Origin: Candidatus Poribacteria bacterium
GTDB taxonomy: Bacteria > Poribacteria > WGA-4E > WGA-3G
Assembly: GCA_009835515.1 (NCBI GenBank)
Contig: VXXH01000845.1
Coordinates: forward strand, 1-5,913
Reading direction: 5' to 3'
DNA: 5,913 bases
Shown here: piece by piece, positions 1 through 5,913 of the stretch
Layout: the number at the start of each line of letters is the position of its first letter
How positions within the stretch are numbered: position 1 is the first letter of the stretch
Program-made: the position numbers and the translations under genes
The notes under the pieces: generated by a model
What the model was told of the DNA's origin: nothing
Seen by the model: the letters and a program-made list of their open reading frames with translations, nothing else
The model's database searches: none

Positions 1-1
1 T

Positions 2-2464
2 TTATGTAATGTCAACGCAGAAATAATCGGTGCAAACACAACGCCAACCTTAGGACAACAAACATTTCACGGACTCCCCTTCCACATCTCCGAAAGTGAA
101 AAATGTTTCTTAGGTTTCGGTGAAGGTGTTAACACCGATTCTATCCAAGTTCCTATCAGTGCAAGCCCGAAGCGGGTGATTTTTGTGCATCGGCTACTTG
201 AGTCGCGCATCCCTGAAGGTGAGCCGATCGGCAAACTGATTGCCAATTATGTTTTCCATTATACCGATGGTGAAACCGAGAGTGTACCTATTCGCGAACG
301 TTTCGAGATCGGTAGTGTGCCACAGGGATGGGGACAACAAACCTTCCTTGCGATACCTGACCGGCAGGAAAGTTTGGCATCTCGGCATGAGGGACCTTGG
401 GGGTCCGCGGGCAACCGACAAACTGAAGTAAGCCAAGGAACACCGCGCGACTACTATCTGTGGACATGGAAAAATCCAAGAGACGATGCTGAAGTGGCAT
501 CCATTGAGATTCAGCCGCAGGAACGGCGGTTTATTGTTGCAGCAATCACGCTCGGTTCTCTCGACGAAGACCCGATACCGCGGCGTCCACGCCGCGAAGT
601 CAAGATCACCCTTCCTCAGTCTGATGATGCCGACAAACCCTTTGATATGGAAGTCAATGTTGACCGCGGCGTTGCTACCTACCCGTATCCATTGCCGGAG
701 AACGCTCCCGATGCCTTTATCAACGACGATTTCAAAGGCTGGGGTGAATCCCAAAACAACAAAAGCAGCCCTGCCTATGTTGAAGTGTCCGCGACTCCCT
801 CCGCAAGTGTTGAAGTTAAGAACCAAGGTGAGACACTCGGCACGGTCAATTGGGGAGAAGTCGAAGAAAAAGGTGTCGTTCAACCCAACGAACGCGTCAA
901 AGTAGAGGTTATCGACTCTGGCAGAAATTGGGTGCATACCACCGTCATTGATGAAGACACAGGCAAACCCGTGCCGTGTCGCGTCCATTTCCGTTCGCCA
1001 CACGGCGTTCCTTACGCACCACACGGACACCACGCACACGTCAACTCAAACATGGGCACATGGCACGTGGATATCGGCGGTGATGTACGACTCGGACAGA
1101 TTAGTTACGCCTACATTGATGGCACGTGTCAAGGGTGGCTACCGCGTGGAGATGTTATCGTTGATGTCGCTCGCGGCTTTGAATACACGCCGTTACGAAC
1201 GACCGTCAACATAGAACCCGGACAACGTGAGTTAACACTCCGCTTAAAGCGGTGGTGCAATATGAACGCCGAACGCTATTTCAGTGGCGATACACACGTC
1301 CATTTTCTTTCTACGCAGGGTGCGCATACCGAAGCACAAGGCGAAGACCTCGGCGTTGTGAATCTTCTACTTTCGCAGTGGGGACACCTCTTCACGAATA
1401 CGGAGGAGTTTATCGGAAGACCCACAACCTCTGCCGATGGACGGAGCATCGTCTACGCGACACAGGAGAATCGCCAGCACCTTCTCGGTCATCTCACGCT
1501 ACTTGGTCTAAAGGAGCAGGTTGCGCCGTGGTGTTCGGATGGTCCAGGGGAAGCAGAACTCGGTGGAAATATGGAGGTCACGCTTTCGCACTGGGCGGAT
1601 GCGTGTCACGCACAGGGTGGCACTGTCGTCTTACCGCACATTCCGAACCCGAATTGTGAACCGGCGACACTCATCGCCACTGGACGTGTAGATGCCGTTG
1701 AATACCTCACCAACGCCATGTATGGACACCTTGAGTACTATCGTTATCTCAACTGTGGGTATAAACTGCCGCTCGTCGGTGGCACAGATAAGATGAGTAG
1801 CGATGTGCCAGTAGGTGTCTATCGCACGTACGTTCACATCCCTGACAACGAGCAATTCAATTACGATAACTGGTGCAAATACATGAGTGCCGGAAACACG
1901 TTCCTCAGCGGCGGTCCCATGATCCGACTTACTGTTGATGGGCAACCCATCGGTAGCACGATTAACCTACCCGGTAACGGTGGCACGGTTGAGGTTGAAG
2001 CCTCCGCTGATTCCATCTTTCCGATCCATACGTTGCAGATTATTCAGGCAGGGCAGGTCGTCGCTTCCACTGAGGACAAAGATGGCAAAGCGCATCTACG
2101 CCTGAAAGCGAATCTGAAAGTGGACAAACACTCTTGGATTGCGGCGCGATGCGGTGGACCTAACTACGCACAAGCGGTTCCACACCACGACGGATGGGGA
2201 CGCGGTATCATTGCGCATACCTCTCCGGTCTATATTGCGGTCGGTGGTGAGTGGTGGATGTTCGACCCAGAAACAGCGAACTATATGTTAACTTTGATTG
2301 AGGGCGGGTTATCCTATATTCAGCAGACGGCGCGCCATCATGAACACGGTACCGTAACACATCACCACGGCGAGGATGACCATCTGGAATTCCTTTCGCG
2401 TCCGTTCCAAGAAGCACGGGAGGCGATTCACCGTCGGATGCATCAGTTAGGTATCCCGCATTAA
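2..2464 (+). CDS. CehA/McbA-family metallohydrolase, large multidomain, 5' end outside the window
   Basis: This is a predicted metal-dependent hydrolase related to the CehA/McbA branch of the PHP superfamily; the substrate is unknown. The frame is open to the left edge, giving 820 residues from codon 2. The GTG at 176 is probably an internal valine: 58 in-frame codons precede it, read like protein, and no ribosome site sits before it. Residues 1-200 look beta-rich and contain the 'YTDG' type of segment common in accessory domains of such proteins. Residues 310-410 look like a second beta-sandwich. The catalytic region starts with GDTHVH (His432, His434), followed by the LPHIPNP motif (His546) and GGTDKMSS (Asp596) just before VGVYRTYVHI; these fit metal-ligand positions of the family. 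The C-terminal part (about 630-770) looks beta-sandwich-like, followed by a His-rich stretch at 779-794. The dehydrogenase gene follows after 47 bases, so the two are probably co-transcribed. Family call is fairly firm; the substrate is not. Confidence 0.8.
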   Translation, partial: LCNVNAEIIGANTTPTLGQQTFHGLPFHISESEKCFLGFGEGVNTDSIQVPISASPKRVIFVHRLLESRIPEGEPIGKLIANYVFHYTDGETESVPIRERFEIGSVPQGWGQQTFLAIPDRQESLASRHEGPWGSAGNRQTEVSQGTPRDYYLWTWKNPRDDAEVASIEIQPQERRFIVAAITLGSLDEDPIPRRPRREVKITLPQSDDADKPFDMEVNVDRGVATYPYPLPENAPDAFINDDFKGWGESQNNKSSPAYVEVSATPSASVEVKNQGETLGTVNWGEVEEKGVVQPNERVKVEVIDSGRNWVHTTVIDEDTGKPVPCRVHFRSPHGVPYAPHGHHAHVNSNMGTWHVDIGGDVRLGQISYAYIDGTCQGWLPRGDVIVDVARGFEYTPLRTTVNIEPGQRELTLRLKRWCNMNAERYFSGDTHVHFLSTQGAHTEAQGEDLGVVNLLLSQWGHLFTNTEEFIGRPTTSADGRSIVYATQENRQHLLGHLTLLGLKEQVAPWCSDGPGEAELGGNMEVTLSHWADACHAQGGTVVLPHIPNPNCEPATLIATGRVDAVEYLTNAMYGHLEYYRYLNCGYKLPLVGGTDKMSSDVPVGVYRTYVHIPDNEQFNYDNWCKYMSAGNTFLSGGPMIRLTVDGQPIGSTINLPGNGGTVEVEASADSIFPIHTLQIIQAGQVVASTEDKDGKAHLRLKANLKVDKHSWIAARCGGPNYAQAVPHHDGWGRGIIAHTSPVYIAVGGEWWMFDPETANYMLTLIEGGLSYIQQTARHHEHGTVTHHHGEDDHLEFLSRPFQEAREAIHRRMHQLGIPH

Positions 2465-2498
2465 AGTAGTAGACACACTCCGTGTGCCGTTCACCACT

Positions 2499-2505
2499 TA
2501 AGGAG
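2499..2505 (+). promoter_or_regulatory. Ribosome binding site that fixes the dehydrogenase start
   Basis: TAAGGAG lies six bases before the ATG at 2512. The frame can be extended to a GTG at 2482, but that start has no Shine-Dalgarno and would add ten unlikely residues (MCRSPLKETN), partly translated from the ribosome site itself. The ATG at 2512 is therefore the preferred start. Confidence 0.85.
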
Positions 2506-2511
2506 ACCAAC

Positions 2512-3486
2512 ATGCCAAAAGAATTAGTAGCTATCGCCCCTCGGCAACCCGTCTTAAGAGAGTACGAAGACGGACCCGTCCCCGCAGATAGTATCCGCGT
2601 CCAAGTCGAGTTCGGCGCACCCAAACGTGGCACTGAACTGACAGCGTACTACGGATACAACAGTGCAAATTTTCCGATGGGACTTGGGAATATGTGCGTC
2701 GGGAAAATTATTGAAATCGGGGAAGAGGTCGAGGGTTTCGAGATTGGGGAACGCATCACCAGCCACGGGCACCTCAAAGAAACGCATACCTGGCGAGCAG
2801 GGAGTGTCCTCAAAATGCCCGACCAGATGACATGGAAAGAGGCAGTCTGCTATGATCCATTGCACTTCGCAATGTCTGCTATTCGCGATGGAAAAGTCCG
2901 CGTTGGCGAGCGCGTCGCTGTCTTTGGGTTGGGTGCTATTGGGTTGATGACGGTGCAGATGGCACGGATCGCAGGCGCAGACTTCGTCGCTGCTGTGGAC
3001 CCGCTCGAAAGACGACGGAAAGTCGCTGAAAAGACAGGCGCAGAACTTGTTATTGATCCAACCGCCTGCAATACCGGCGAGGTGCTCAAAGAAGCGACCG
3101 GCGGACTTGGCGTTGATGTGGCTGTAGAAACCAGTGCAATCTACGAAGCACTTGATGATGCCCTTCGCAGCGTCACTTTTGAAGGAACAATCGTCTACGC
3201 TGGACGCGCGAAAGCATGCACAGGCGGACTCGACCTCGGTGCTGTCGCGCATGTCAACATTCCGAATATCATCTTTGCGCGTGCCAACAGCGATCCGAAC
3301 CGCGATCATCCGCGTTGGGATTTCCGACGTATCGTTAATACCTGCTGGAAGTGGCTGGAAGAAGGTAGATTTGACTGTGAAGATGTCGTTGACCCCGTGG
3401 TACCGTTTGAAGATTCTGTTGAGGCATACATAGAGATGGACAATCACCCCGAACGGAGCGTCAAATTGGGAGTGTCCTTTGGGTAG
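2512..3486 (+). CDS. MDR-family dehydrogenase (alcohol dehydrogenase-like), apparently zinc-independent
   Basis: This is a 324-residue medium-chain dehydrogenase/reductase that would oxidise or reduce an alcohol/carbonyl pair with a nicotinamide cofactor in the cytoplasm. The N-terminal GroES-like domain (about 1-115) is followed by a Rossmann fold with GLGAIG at residues 139-144. Asp163, at the end of the second strand (AAVDP), suggests NAD(H) rather than NADP(H). The usual GHE motif of zinc alcohol dehydrogenases is replaced by LGNMCVG, the catalytic cysteine position reads KRGTEL, and the four-cysteine structural zinc loop is absent. It therefore looks like the zinc-free GTE-type MDR proteins, which databases often still label 'zinc-binding'. 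Length is normal for that group. It follows the metallohydrolase by 47 bases on the same strand and may act on its product, which is inference. Substrate unknown. Confidence 0.85.
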   Translation: MPKELVAIAPRQPVLREYEDGPVPADSIRVQVEFGAPKRGTELTAYYGYNSANFPMGLGNMCVGKIIEIGEEVEGFEIGERITSHGHLKETHTWRAGSVLKMPDQMTWKEAVCYDPLHFAMSAIRDGKVRVGERVAVFGLGAIGLMTVQMARIAGADFVAAVDPLERRRKVAEKTGAELVIDPTACNTGEVLKEATGGLGVDVAVETSAIYEALDDALRSVTFEGTIVYAGRAKACTGGLDLGAVAHVNIPNIIFARANSDPNRDHPRWDFRRIVNTCWKWLEEGRFDCEDVVDPVVPFEDSVEAYIEMDNHPERSVKLGVSFG

Positions 3487-3516
3487 ATATACAGGAGCAG
3501 CCTGTCCATTGATGAG

Positions 3517-4407
3517 TTACTGATATGCAATCAAAAAAATGCCGAGTACCATCACAACAGCCGCTATAAGTCGGCGTTTTGTGTAGGCCTCTTTCAAGGC
3601 GTACCCACCGAGCAGGACAACGAAGATGACAGAACACTGCCGAACCGCGGTCACATAACTCACCTTTTCCGTCATCAAAACGTAGAGGATGAGTGAATAG
3701 GATGTCAACGAAAGTCCCACAACTCCGAGTGCCCGCTTCCATTCCGAGCGTCCAATCTCGGTAATCTGCTGGTGTGGAAACCGGGCGAGGCAGGACAGTC
3801 CGTAAAAGACTTGCGAGATACTGTTCTCCATTAAATAGTAGGTCACGGCTCGCCACAAAGGAACATCCGTAGAATAACGATGAAATTCAGACATTCCTTG
3901 CTTGTCTATCAGTGAATATCCAATGACGCTCGCCAGCGTTGCATAAGCCCAGAGGGAATCCGGTTCGCGAAGGTAGCGAAGAAACGCTGTGAACTGGATA
4001 CGTGCTTCGCGTTGTTGATAGAGCACTATAGATGCCATCACACATAGGATACCGACCAGACCTTGTGCGGAAATGCGTTCGTTTAAAAAAATAAAGGCAA
4101 ATAGTGGTAAGAACGCTGGCGCAGCGCGCGTAATCGGATAGACGAACGAAATCTCGCCAACCGTATAGGCGTGCGTCAAAAACAGACGGTAGAACAGATG
4201 AACCAGTGCGGAGGCAGCAATATAGATCCATACGGATTTCGGAATTACTGGGTGCTTGATACCAAAGGCAATGAACGCTATTGCTACGGTGTAAAATCCA
4301 CACCAAAAAAAGAGGATGCGTGTGTCTCTGCTGGATTTGCTATAGAAATTCCATAAAGCGTGGCAAAATGCTGACAGCAGAATTAAGGCTATTGAAGTAA
4401 ATGCCAT
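3517..4407 (-). CDS. EamA-family (drug/metabolite transporter) permease
   Basis: This 296-residue inner-membrane protein has about ten hydrophobic helices in two homologous halves (about 4-131 and 152-295), the classic double EamA arrangement of small-molecule exporters. The first half ends with FLNERIS followed by a glycine-containing helix, and the second with LKEAYTKRRL followed by a hydrophobic helix; both match the conserved glutamate-bearing junction of the family. Helix 2 starts after a short basic loop (SKSSRDTR). Length is typical. The start is the ATG whose complement lies at 4405-4407, preceded on the minus strand by GAAAGG (4412-4417) four bases away. It converges with the dehydrogenase with 30 bases between stops and diverges from the cyclase gene. 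Family members export amino acids, nucleosides or other metabolites; the cargo cannot be deduced here. Confidence 0.85.
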   Translation of the reverse strand: MAFTSIALILLSAFCHALWNFYSKSSRDTRILFFWCGFYTVAIAFIAFGIKHPVIPKSVWIYIAASALVHLFYRLFLTHAYTVGEISFVYPITRAAPAFLPLFAFIFLNERISAQGLVGILCVMASIVLYQQREARIQFTAFLRYLREPDSLWAYATLASVIGYSLIDKQGMSEFHRYSTDVPLWRAVTYYLMENSISQVFYGLSCLARFPHQQITEIGRSEWKRALGVVGLSLTSYSLILYVLMTEKVSYVTAVRQCSVIFVVLLGGYALKEAYTKRRLIAAVVMVLGIFLIAYQ

Positions 4408-4426
4408 GGGACCTTTCGTTATTTGT

Positions 4427-4445
4427 AGATACAGGGTCTGTATCT
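4427..4445. repeat. Perfect 8-bp inverted repeat in front of the transporter gene
   Basis: AGATACAGGGTCTGTATCT has perfect 8-base arms around a 3-base centre (GGT). It lies 19 bases upstream of the transporter start and 135 bases upstream of the cyclase start. It could be a dimer-type operator or a hairpin in the transporter's 5' leader. A weak minus-strand promoter (CTGACA, complement of 4459-4464; TACAGA, complement of 4437-4442; 16-base spacing) would place the palindrome over its -10 element. No regulator is known. Confidence 0.5.
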
Positions 4446-4454
4446 GTTCGTTAA

Positions 4455-4559
4455 TAACTGTCAGCCACCAGTAATCAGTTAAGAGGAGTTCGTTTAGTAT
4501 TAATCTCTTGATACTGACTGCTGAAAGGATTTTTTTAAAAAATCTGCCCTGATTGCTGA
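4455..4559. repeat. Nested direct and inverted repeats in the divergent intergenic region
   Basis: CTGACTGCTGA (4514-4524) and CTGATTGCTGA (4549-4559) are direct repeats matching at 10 of 11 bases. Between them lies a T7-A6 palindrome, GATTTTTTTAAAAAATC (4528-4544). To the left, TAACTG (4455-4460) and CAGTTA (4476-4481) are inverted, AAGAG (4481-4485) and CTCTT (4505-4509) can pair, AGTAT (4496-4500) and ATACT (4511-4515) can pair, and TCAGCCACCAGTAATCAG (4461-4478) loosely resembles the reverse complement of the CTGAYTGCTGA units. The pattern suggests a small non-coding dispersed repeat or the remnant of one. Copies elsewhere in the genome cannot be checked here. Confidence 0.45.
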
Positions 4560-4569
4560 CTACTATTTC

Positions 4570-4576
4570 AGGAGGT
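4570..4576 (+). promoter_or_regulatory. Strong ribosome binding site of the cyclase gene
   Basis: AGGAGGT, close to the full anti-Shine-Dalgarno complement, ends four bases before the ATG at 4581. It sets the start firmly and suggests efficient translation. Confidence 0.85.
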
Positions 4577-4580
4577 AATT

Positions 4581-5537
4581 ATGTTCAAAAAGTCGAAAAA
4601 ATACCAGTCTTTTATTCTGTTTGGGCTTGTCTTTGGCGTACTTGCCCTCACAGCAACCGTTACCCTCACACAAGAATCATGGTTCCCTTCCGAATGGGGT
4701 GCCGACGATCGGCGCGGTGCTGTTAACCGATTAACACCGGAAAAAGTGTTAGAAGCCGCCAGTTTAATCAAAACGGGTGAAGTCTTTCAACTCGGCAGAG
4801 TCTATGAAAGTGGTATTCCTGTCTTTGGAACGCGGCACTATAGCCTACGAATTCCGGCGATGTCAGGACCCCTCGGTGAAAACAAAACGACGTGGTTTGA
4901 GGAGATCTTCAGCGGCGAGATAGGTCAAATCGGGACTCAATTTGACGGGCTCGGACACATCGGTATCGGCGATCTCTACTACAACGGATTAGACCAGCAC
5001 GATTTCGCCAAAGCCGAAGGGCTCACAGAACTCGGTGTGGAGAACGTAGGACCCATCGTAACACGCGGCGTACTCATTGATGTCGCTGGTTATAAAGGCG
5101 TTGAAGTCCTCGGCGATAGTTATGAGATTACACGCGCCGATTTGGAAGGTGCCTTGAAAAAGCAGGGCGTCGAGATTACTCCAGGCGATGTCGTGATTAT
5201 CCATACAGGTTGGGGTAAATTCTGGATGACAGATAACGATCGTTACGCCGCCACAGAACCCGGCATCGGCATGGAAGCAGGGCAATACCTCGTTGACCAG
5301 AAAATTGTAATGCTCTGTTCCGATAACTGGGGGATCGAGGTGGTTCCGAATCCTGATGAAACCCTCGCATTTCCGGTGCATCAACTGTTTATCGTTAAAC
5401 ACGGGATTTACAACCTTGAAAATATTATCACAGAGGAGTTAGCGGCGGCGAAAGTCTACGAATTCGCTTTCAGTTTCGCACCGCTGCGTCTCAAAGGTGC
5501 GACGGGTTCACCCGGCAATCCGATCGCCATTCGATAG
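4581..5537 (+). CDS. Cyclase-family hydrolase (kynurenine formamidase-like), exported or membrane-anchored
   Basis: This is a 318-residue member of the cyclase family (PF04199 type), metal-dependent amidases/hydrolases that include bacterial kynurenine formamidase. Residues 1-8 are basic (MFKKSKKY) and about 10-30 form one hydrophobic helix, so the enzyme is probably secreted or anchored with its catalytic domain outside the cytoplasm; no clear AXA cleavage site is seen. The signature HxGTHxDxxxH appears as QIGTQFDGLGH: Gln116 and Gln120 replace the two histidines, while Asp122 and His126 remain. Other family-like parts are VTRGVLIDVA, GDVVIIHTGWG, the SDNWGIE segment, and FPVHQLFIVKHGIYNLENI near the C-terminus. 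Length exceeds that of KynB (about 210 residues) and fits the longer cyclase subgroup. Substrate unknown; the Gln-type motif argues against simply calling it KynB. It is preceded by a strong ribosome site and followed by a possible terminator. Confidence 0.82.
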   Translation: MFKKSKKYQSFILFGLVFGVLALTATVTLTQESWFPSEWGADDRRGAVNRLTPEKVLEAASLIKTGEVFQLGRVYESGIPVFGTRHYSLRIPAMSGPLGENKTTWFEEIFSGEIGQIGTQFDGLGHIGIGDLYYNGLDQHDFAKAEGLTELGVENVGPIVTRGVLIDVAGYKGVEVLGDSYEITRADLEGALKKQGVEITPGDVVIIHTGWGKFWMTDNDRYAATEPGIGMEAGQYLVDQKIVMLCSDNWGIEVVPNPDETLAFPVHQLFIVKHGIYNLENIITEELAAAKVYEFAFSFAPLRLKGATGSPGNPIAIR

Positions 5538-5547
5538 TTTCTTATCG

Positions 5548-5571
5548 TGGGGCAGCAGCTCTGCTGTCCCA
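5548..5571 (+). terminator. Possible rho-independent terminator after the cyclase gene
   Basis: The arms TGGGGCAGCAG (5548-5558) and CTGCTGTCCCA (5561-5571) pair over 11 positions with one G-T pair; sterically this is a ten-pair stem with a four-base loop. It starts ten bases after the stop codon. The following TAATCCTTTCTCTTT is pyrimidine-rich and not a clean T run, so termination efficiency is uncertain. Confidence 0.5.
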
Positions 5572-5597
5572 TAATCCTTTCTCTTTCCCATCCACAT

Positions 5598-5615
5598 CTG
5601 CACAAATCCGTGCAG
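5598..5615. repeat. Perfect 6-bp inverted repeat (stem-loop)
   Basis: CTGCAC (5598-5603) and GTGCAG (5610-5615) flank the six-base loop AAATCC. It is the second of three stem-loops in the spacer between the cyclase and PD40 genes. It may be mRNA structure or part of a repeat; no function is assigned. Confidence 0.4.
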
Positions 5616-5628
5616 CTATCTTCCTGTT

Positions 5629-5644
5629 TGCCCCGTTTCGGGCA
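5629..5644. repeat. Third stem-loop in the cyclase-PD40 spacer
   Basis: TGCCC (5629-5633) and GGGCA (5640-5644) pair around CGTTTC. An alternative fold pairs CCCG (5632-5635) with CGGG (5639-5642). No T tract follows, so a terminator role is not supported. The rest of the spacer (5645-5745) is AT- and pyrimidine-rich, with no gene I can support and no convincing promoter. Confidence 0.35.
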
Positions 5645-5745
5645 GTCTATACACACGCCAAACCCACTAAATTCGCTATATCTCCAGTTCTTTCCCTTAT
5701 TTTACATTGGCACAGAAATTGCTACCTATCTGACAACATAACTTT

Positions 5746-5752
5746 AGGGGAG
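5746..5752 (+). promoter_or_regulatory. Ribosome binding site of the PD40 gene
   Basis: AGGGGAG lies seven bases before the ATG at 5760 and supports that start. The start is further supported by the signal peptide that begins directly at it. Confidence 0.75.
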
Positions 5753-5759
5753 ATTTTCC

Positions 5760-5913
5760 ATGAAACTGCTACGTATTTTTTTCTTCTATTGCTTAAGTTT
5801 AGGATTACTGTGTTCTGTCTCTGCGAAACCGCCTACGACTGAGAAAATTGTGTTTTCGTCAAATCGGAATGGCAACTTTGAAATTTATATGATGAATCCC
5901 GATGGCAGTCAAC
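5760..5913 (+). CDS. Secreted PD40 (WD40-like/TolB-type) beta-propeller protein, 3' end outside the window
   Basis: Only the first 51 residues are present. Residues 1-22 form a Sec signal peptide: basic start (MKLLR), hydrophobic core rich in Phe and Leu, and a likely signal-peptidase I site after SVSA (residues 19-22). Cys18 lies in GLLC, which lacks a proper lipobox, so a lipoprotein is less likely. Residues 29-50 (IVFSSNRNGNFEIY followed by MMNPDGS) are a typical PD40 repeat as found in TolB and in many propeller proteins of uncultured bacteria. The mature protein should lie in the periplasm or outside the cell and probably binds a protein or glycan partner. Whether further repeats or a catalytic domain follow cannot be seen. 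It may have its own transcript, since a possible terminator separates it from the cyclase gene. Confidence 0.75.
   Translation, partial: MKLLRIFFFYCLSLGLLCSVSAKPPTTEKIVFSSNRNGNFEIYMMNPDGSQ

Noticed and set aside
194..1039. Long open frame on the minus strand inside the metallohydrolase gene
   Set aside because: It lies wholly opposite a well-supported coding frame, resembles no family and has a Cys/Phe-rich composition typical of antisense shadows.
2482..2511. Upstream GTG start for the dehydrogenase
   Set aside because: It has no ribosome site and would translate through the good TAAGGAG that serves the ATG at 2512.
2554..3447. 297-codon minus-strand frame opposite the dehydrogenase
   Set aside because: The plus-strand frame has clear MDR motifs; the antisense translation shows no recognisable domain and no sensible start context.
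3491..3505. ACAGG-AGCAG-CCTGT stem-loop between the convergent genes as a bidirectional terminator
   Set aside because: It has only five pairs and no T tract on either strand, so the evidence is too weak for a feature.
4508..4539. Promoter for the cyclase gene using TTGATA (4508-4513) as -35
   Set aside because: The -35 is good, but at normal spacing the -10 would be all T; the nearest fair match (TTTAAA at 4534-4539) needs a 20-base spacer.
5701..5729. Promoter for the PD40 gene starting with TTTACA
   Set aside because: The -35 match is fair, but no acceptable -10 hexamer occurs 16-18 bases downstream.
5547..5741. 64-codon frame in the spacer after the cyclase gene
   Set aside because: It reads through the three stem-loops, has no ribosome site and low-complexity composition; it is probably not a gene.

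Overview
The window holds three complete genes and two genes cut by its edges. Base composition is mixed, with roughly balanced GC. The set is a CehA/McbA-type metallohydrolase with extra beta-rich domains, a zinc-independent MDR dehydrogenase, an EamA transporter, an exported cyclase-family hydrolase and a PD40 propeller protein. Together with the Shine-Dalgarno-led spacing, it resembles genomes of Candidatus Poribacteria or related uncultured PVC-like bacteria from sponges or seawater. This assignment is an impression from gene style and family content, with no database search behind it.

Layout. Positions 2-2464 (+) encode the metallohydrolase. Its frame is open to the left edge, so its start lies outside the window. 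After a 47-base gap, 2512-3486 (+) encodes the MDR dehydrogenase, probably in the same transcript. Positions 3517-4407 (-) encode a ten-helix EamA (drug/metabolite transporter) protein, convergent with the dehydrogenase across only 30 bases. A 173-base divergent region, 4408-4580, is rich in inverted and direct repeats. Positions 4581-5537 (+) encode a cyclase/kynurenine-formamidase-like protein with an N-terminal hydrophobic segment. A 222-base spacer, 5538-5759, has three GC-rich stem-loops, the first a plausible terminator. From 5760 to the right edge runs the start of a secreted PD40 (TolB-like propeller) protein.

Function. The window reads as accessory catabolic or surface-associated metabolism: a metal-dependent hydrolase paired with an oxidoreductase, a small-molecule permease, and a second hydrolase acting outside the cytoplasm. 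No shared pathway can be proved from the sequence. I found no CRISPR array, tRNA, rRNA, transposase, phage gene, toxin-antitoxin pair or defence system. I see no clear undescribed system. The most interesting items are the repeat-rich divergent intergenic region, the altered metal-binding motif of the cyclase, the His-rich segments of the metallohydrolase and the triple stem-loop spacer.
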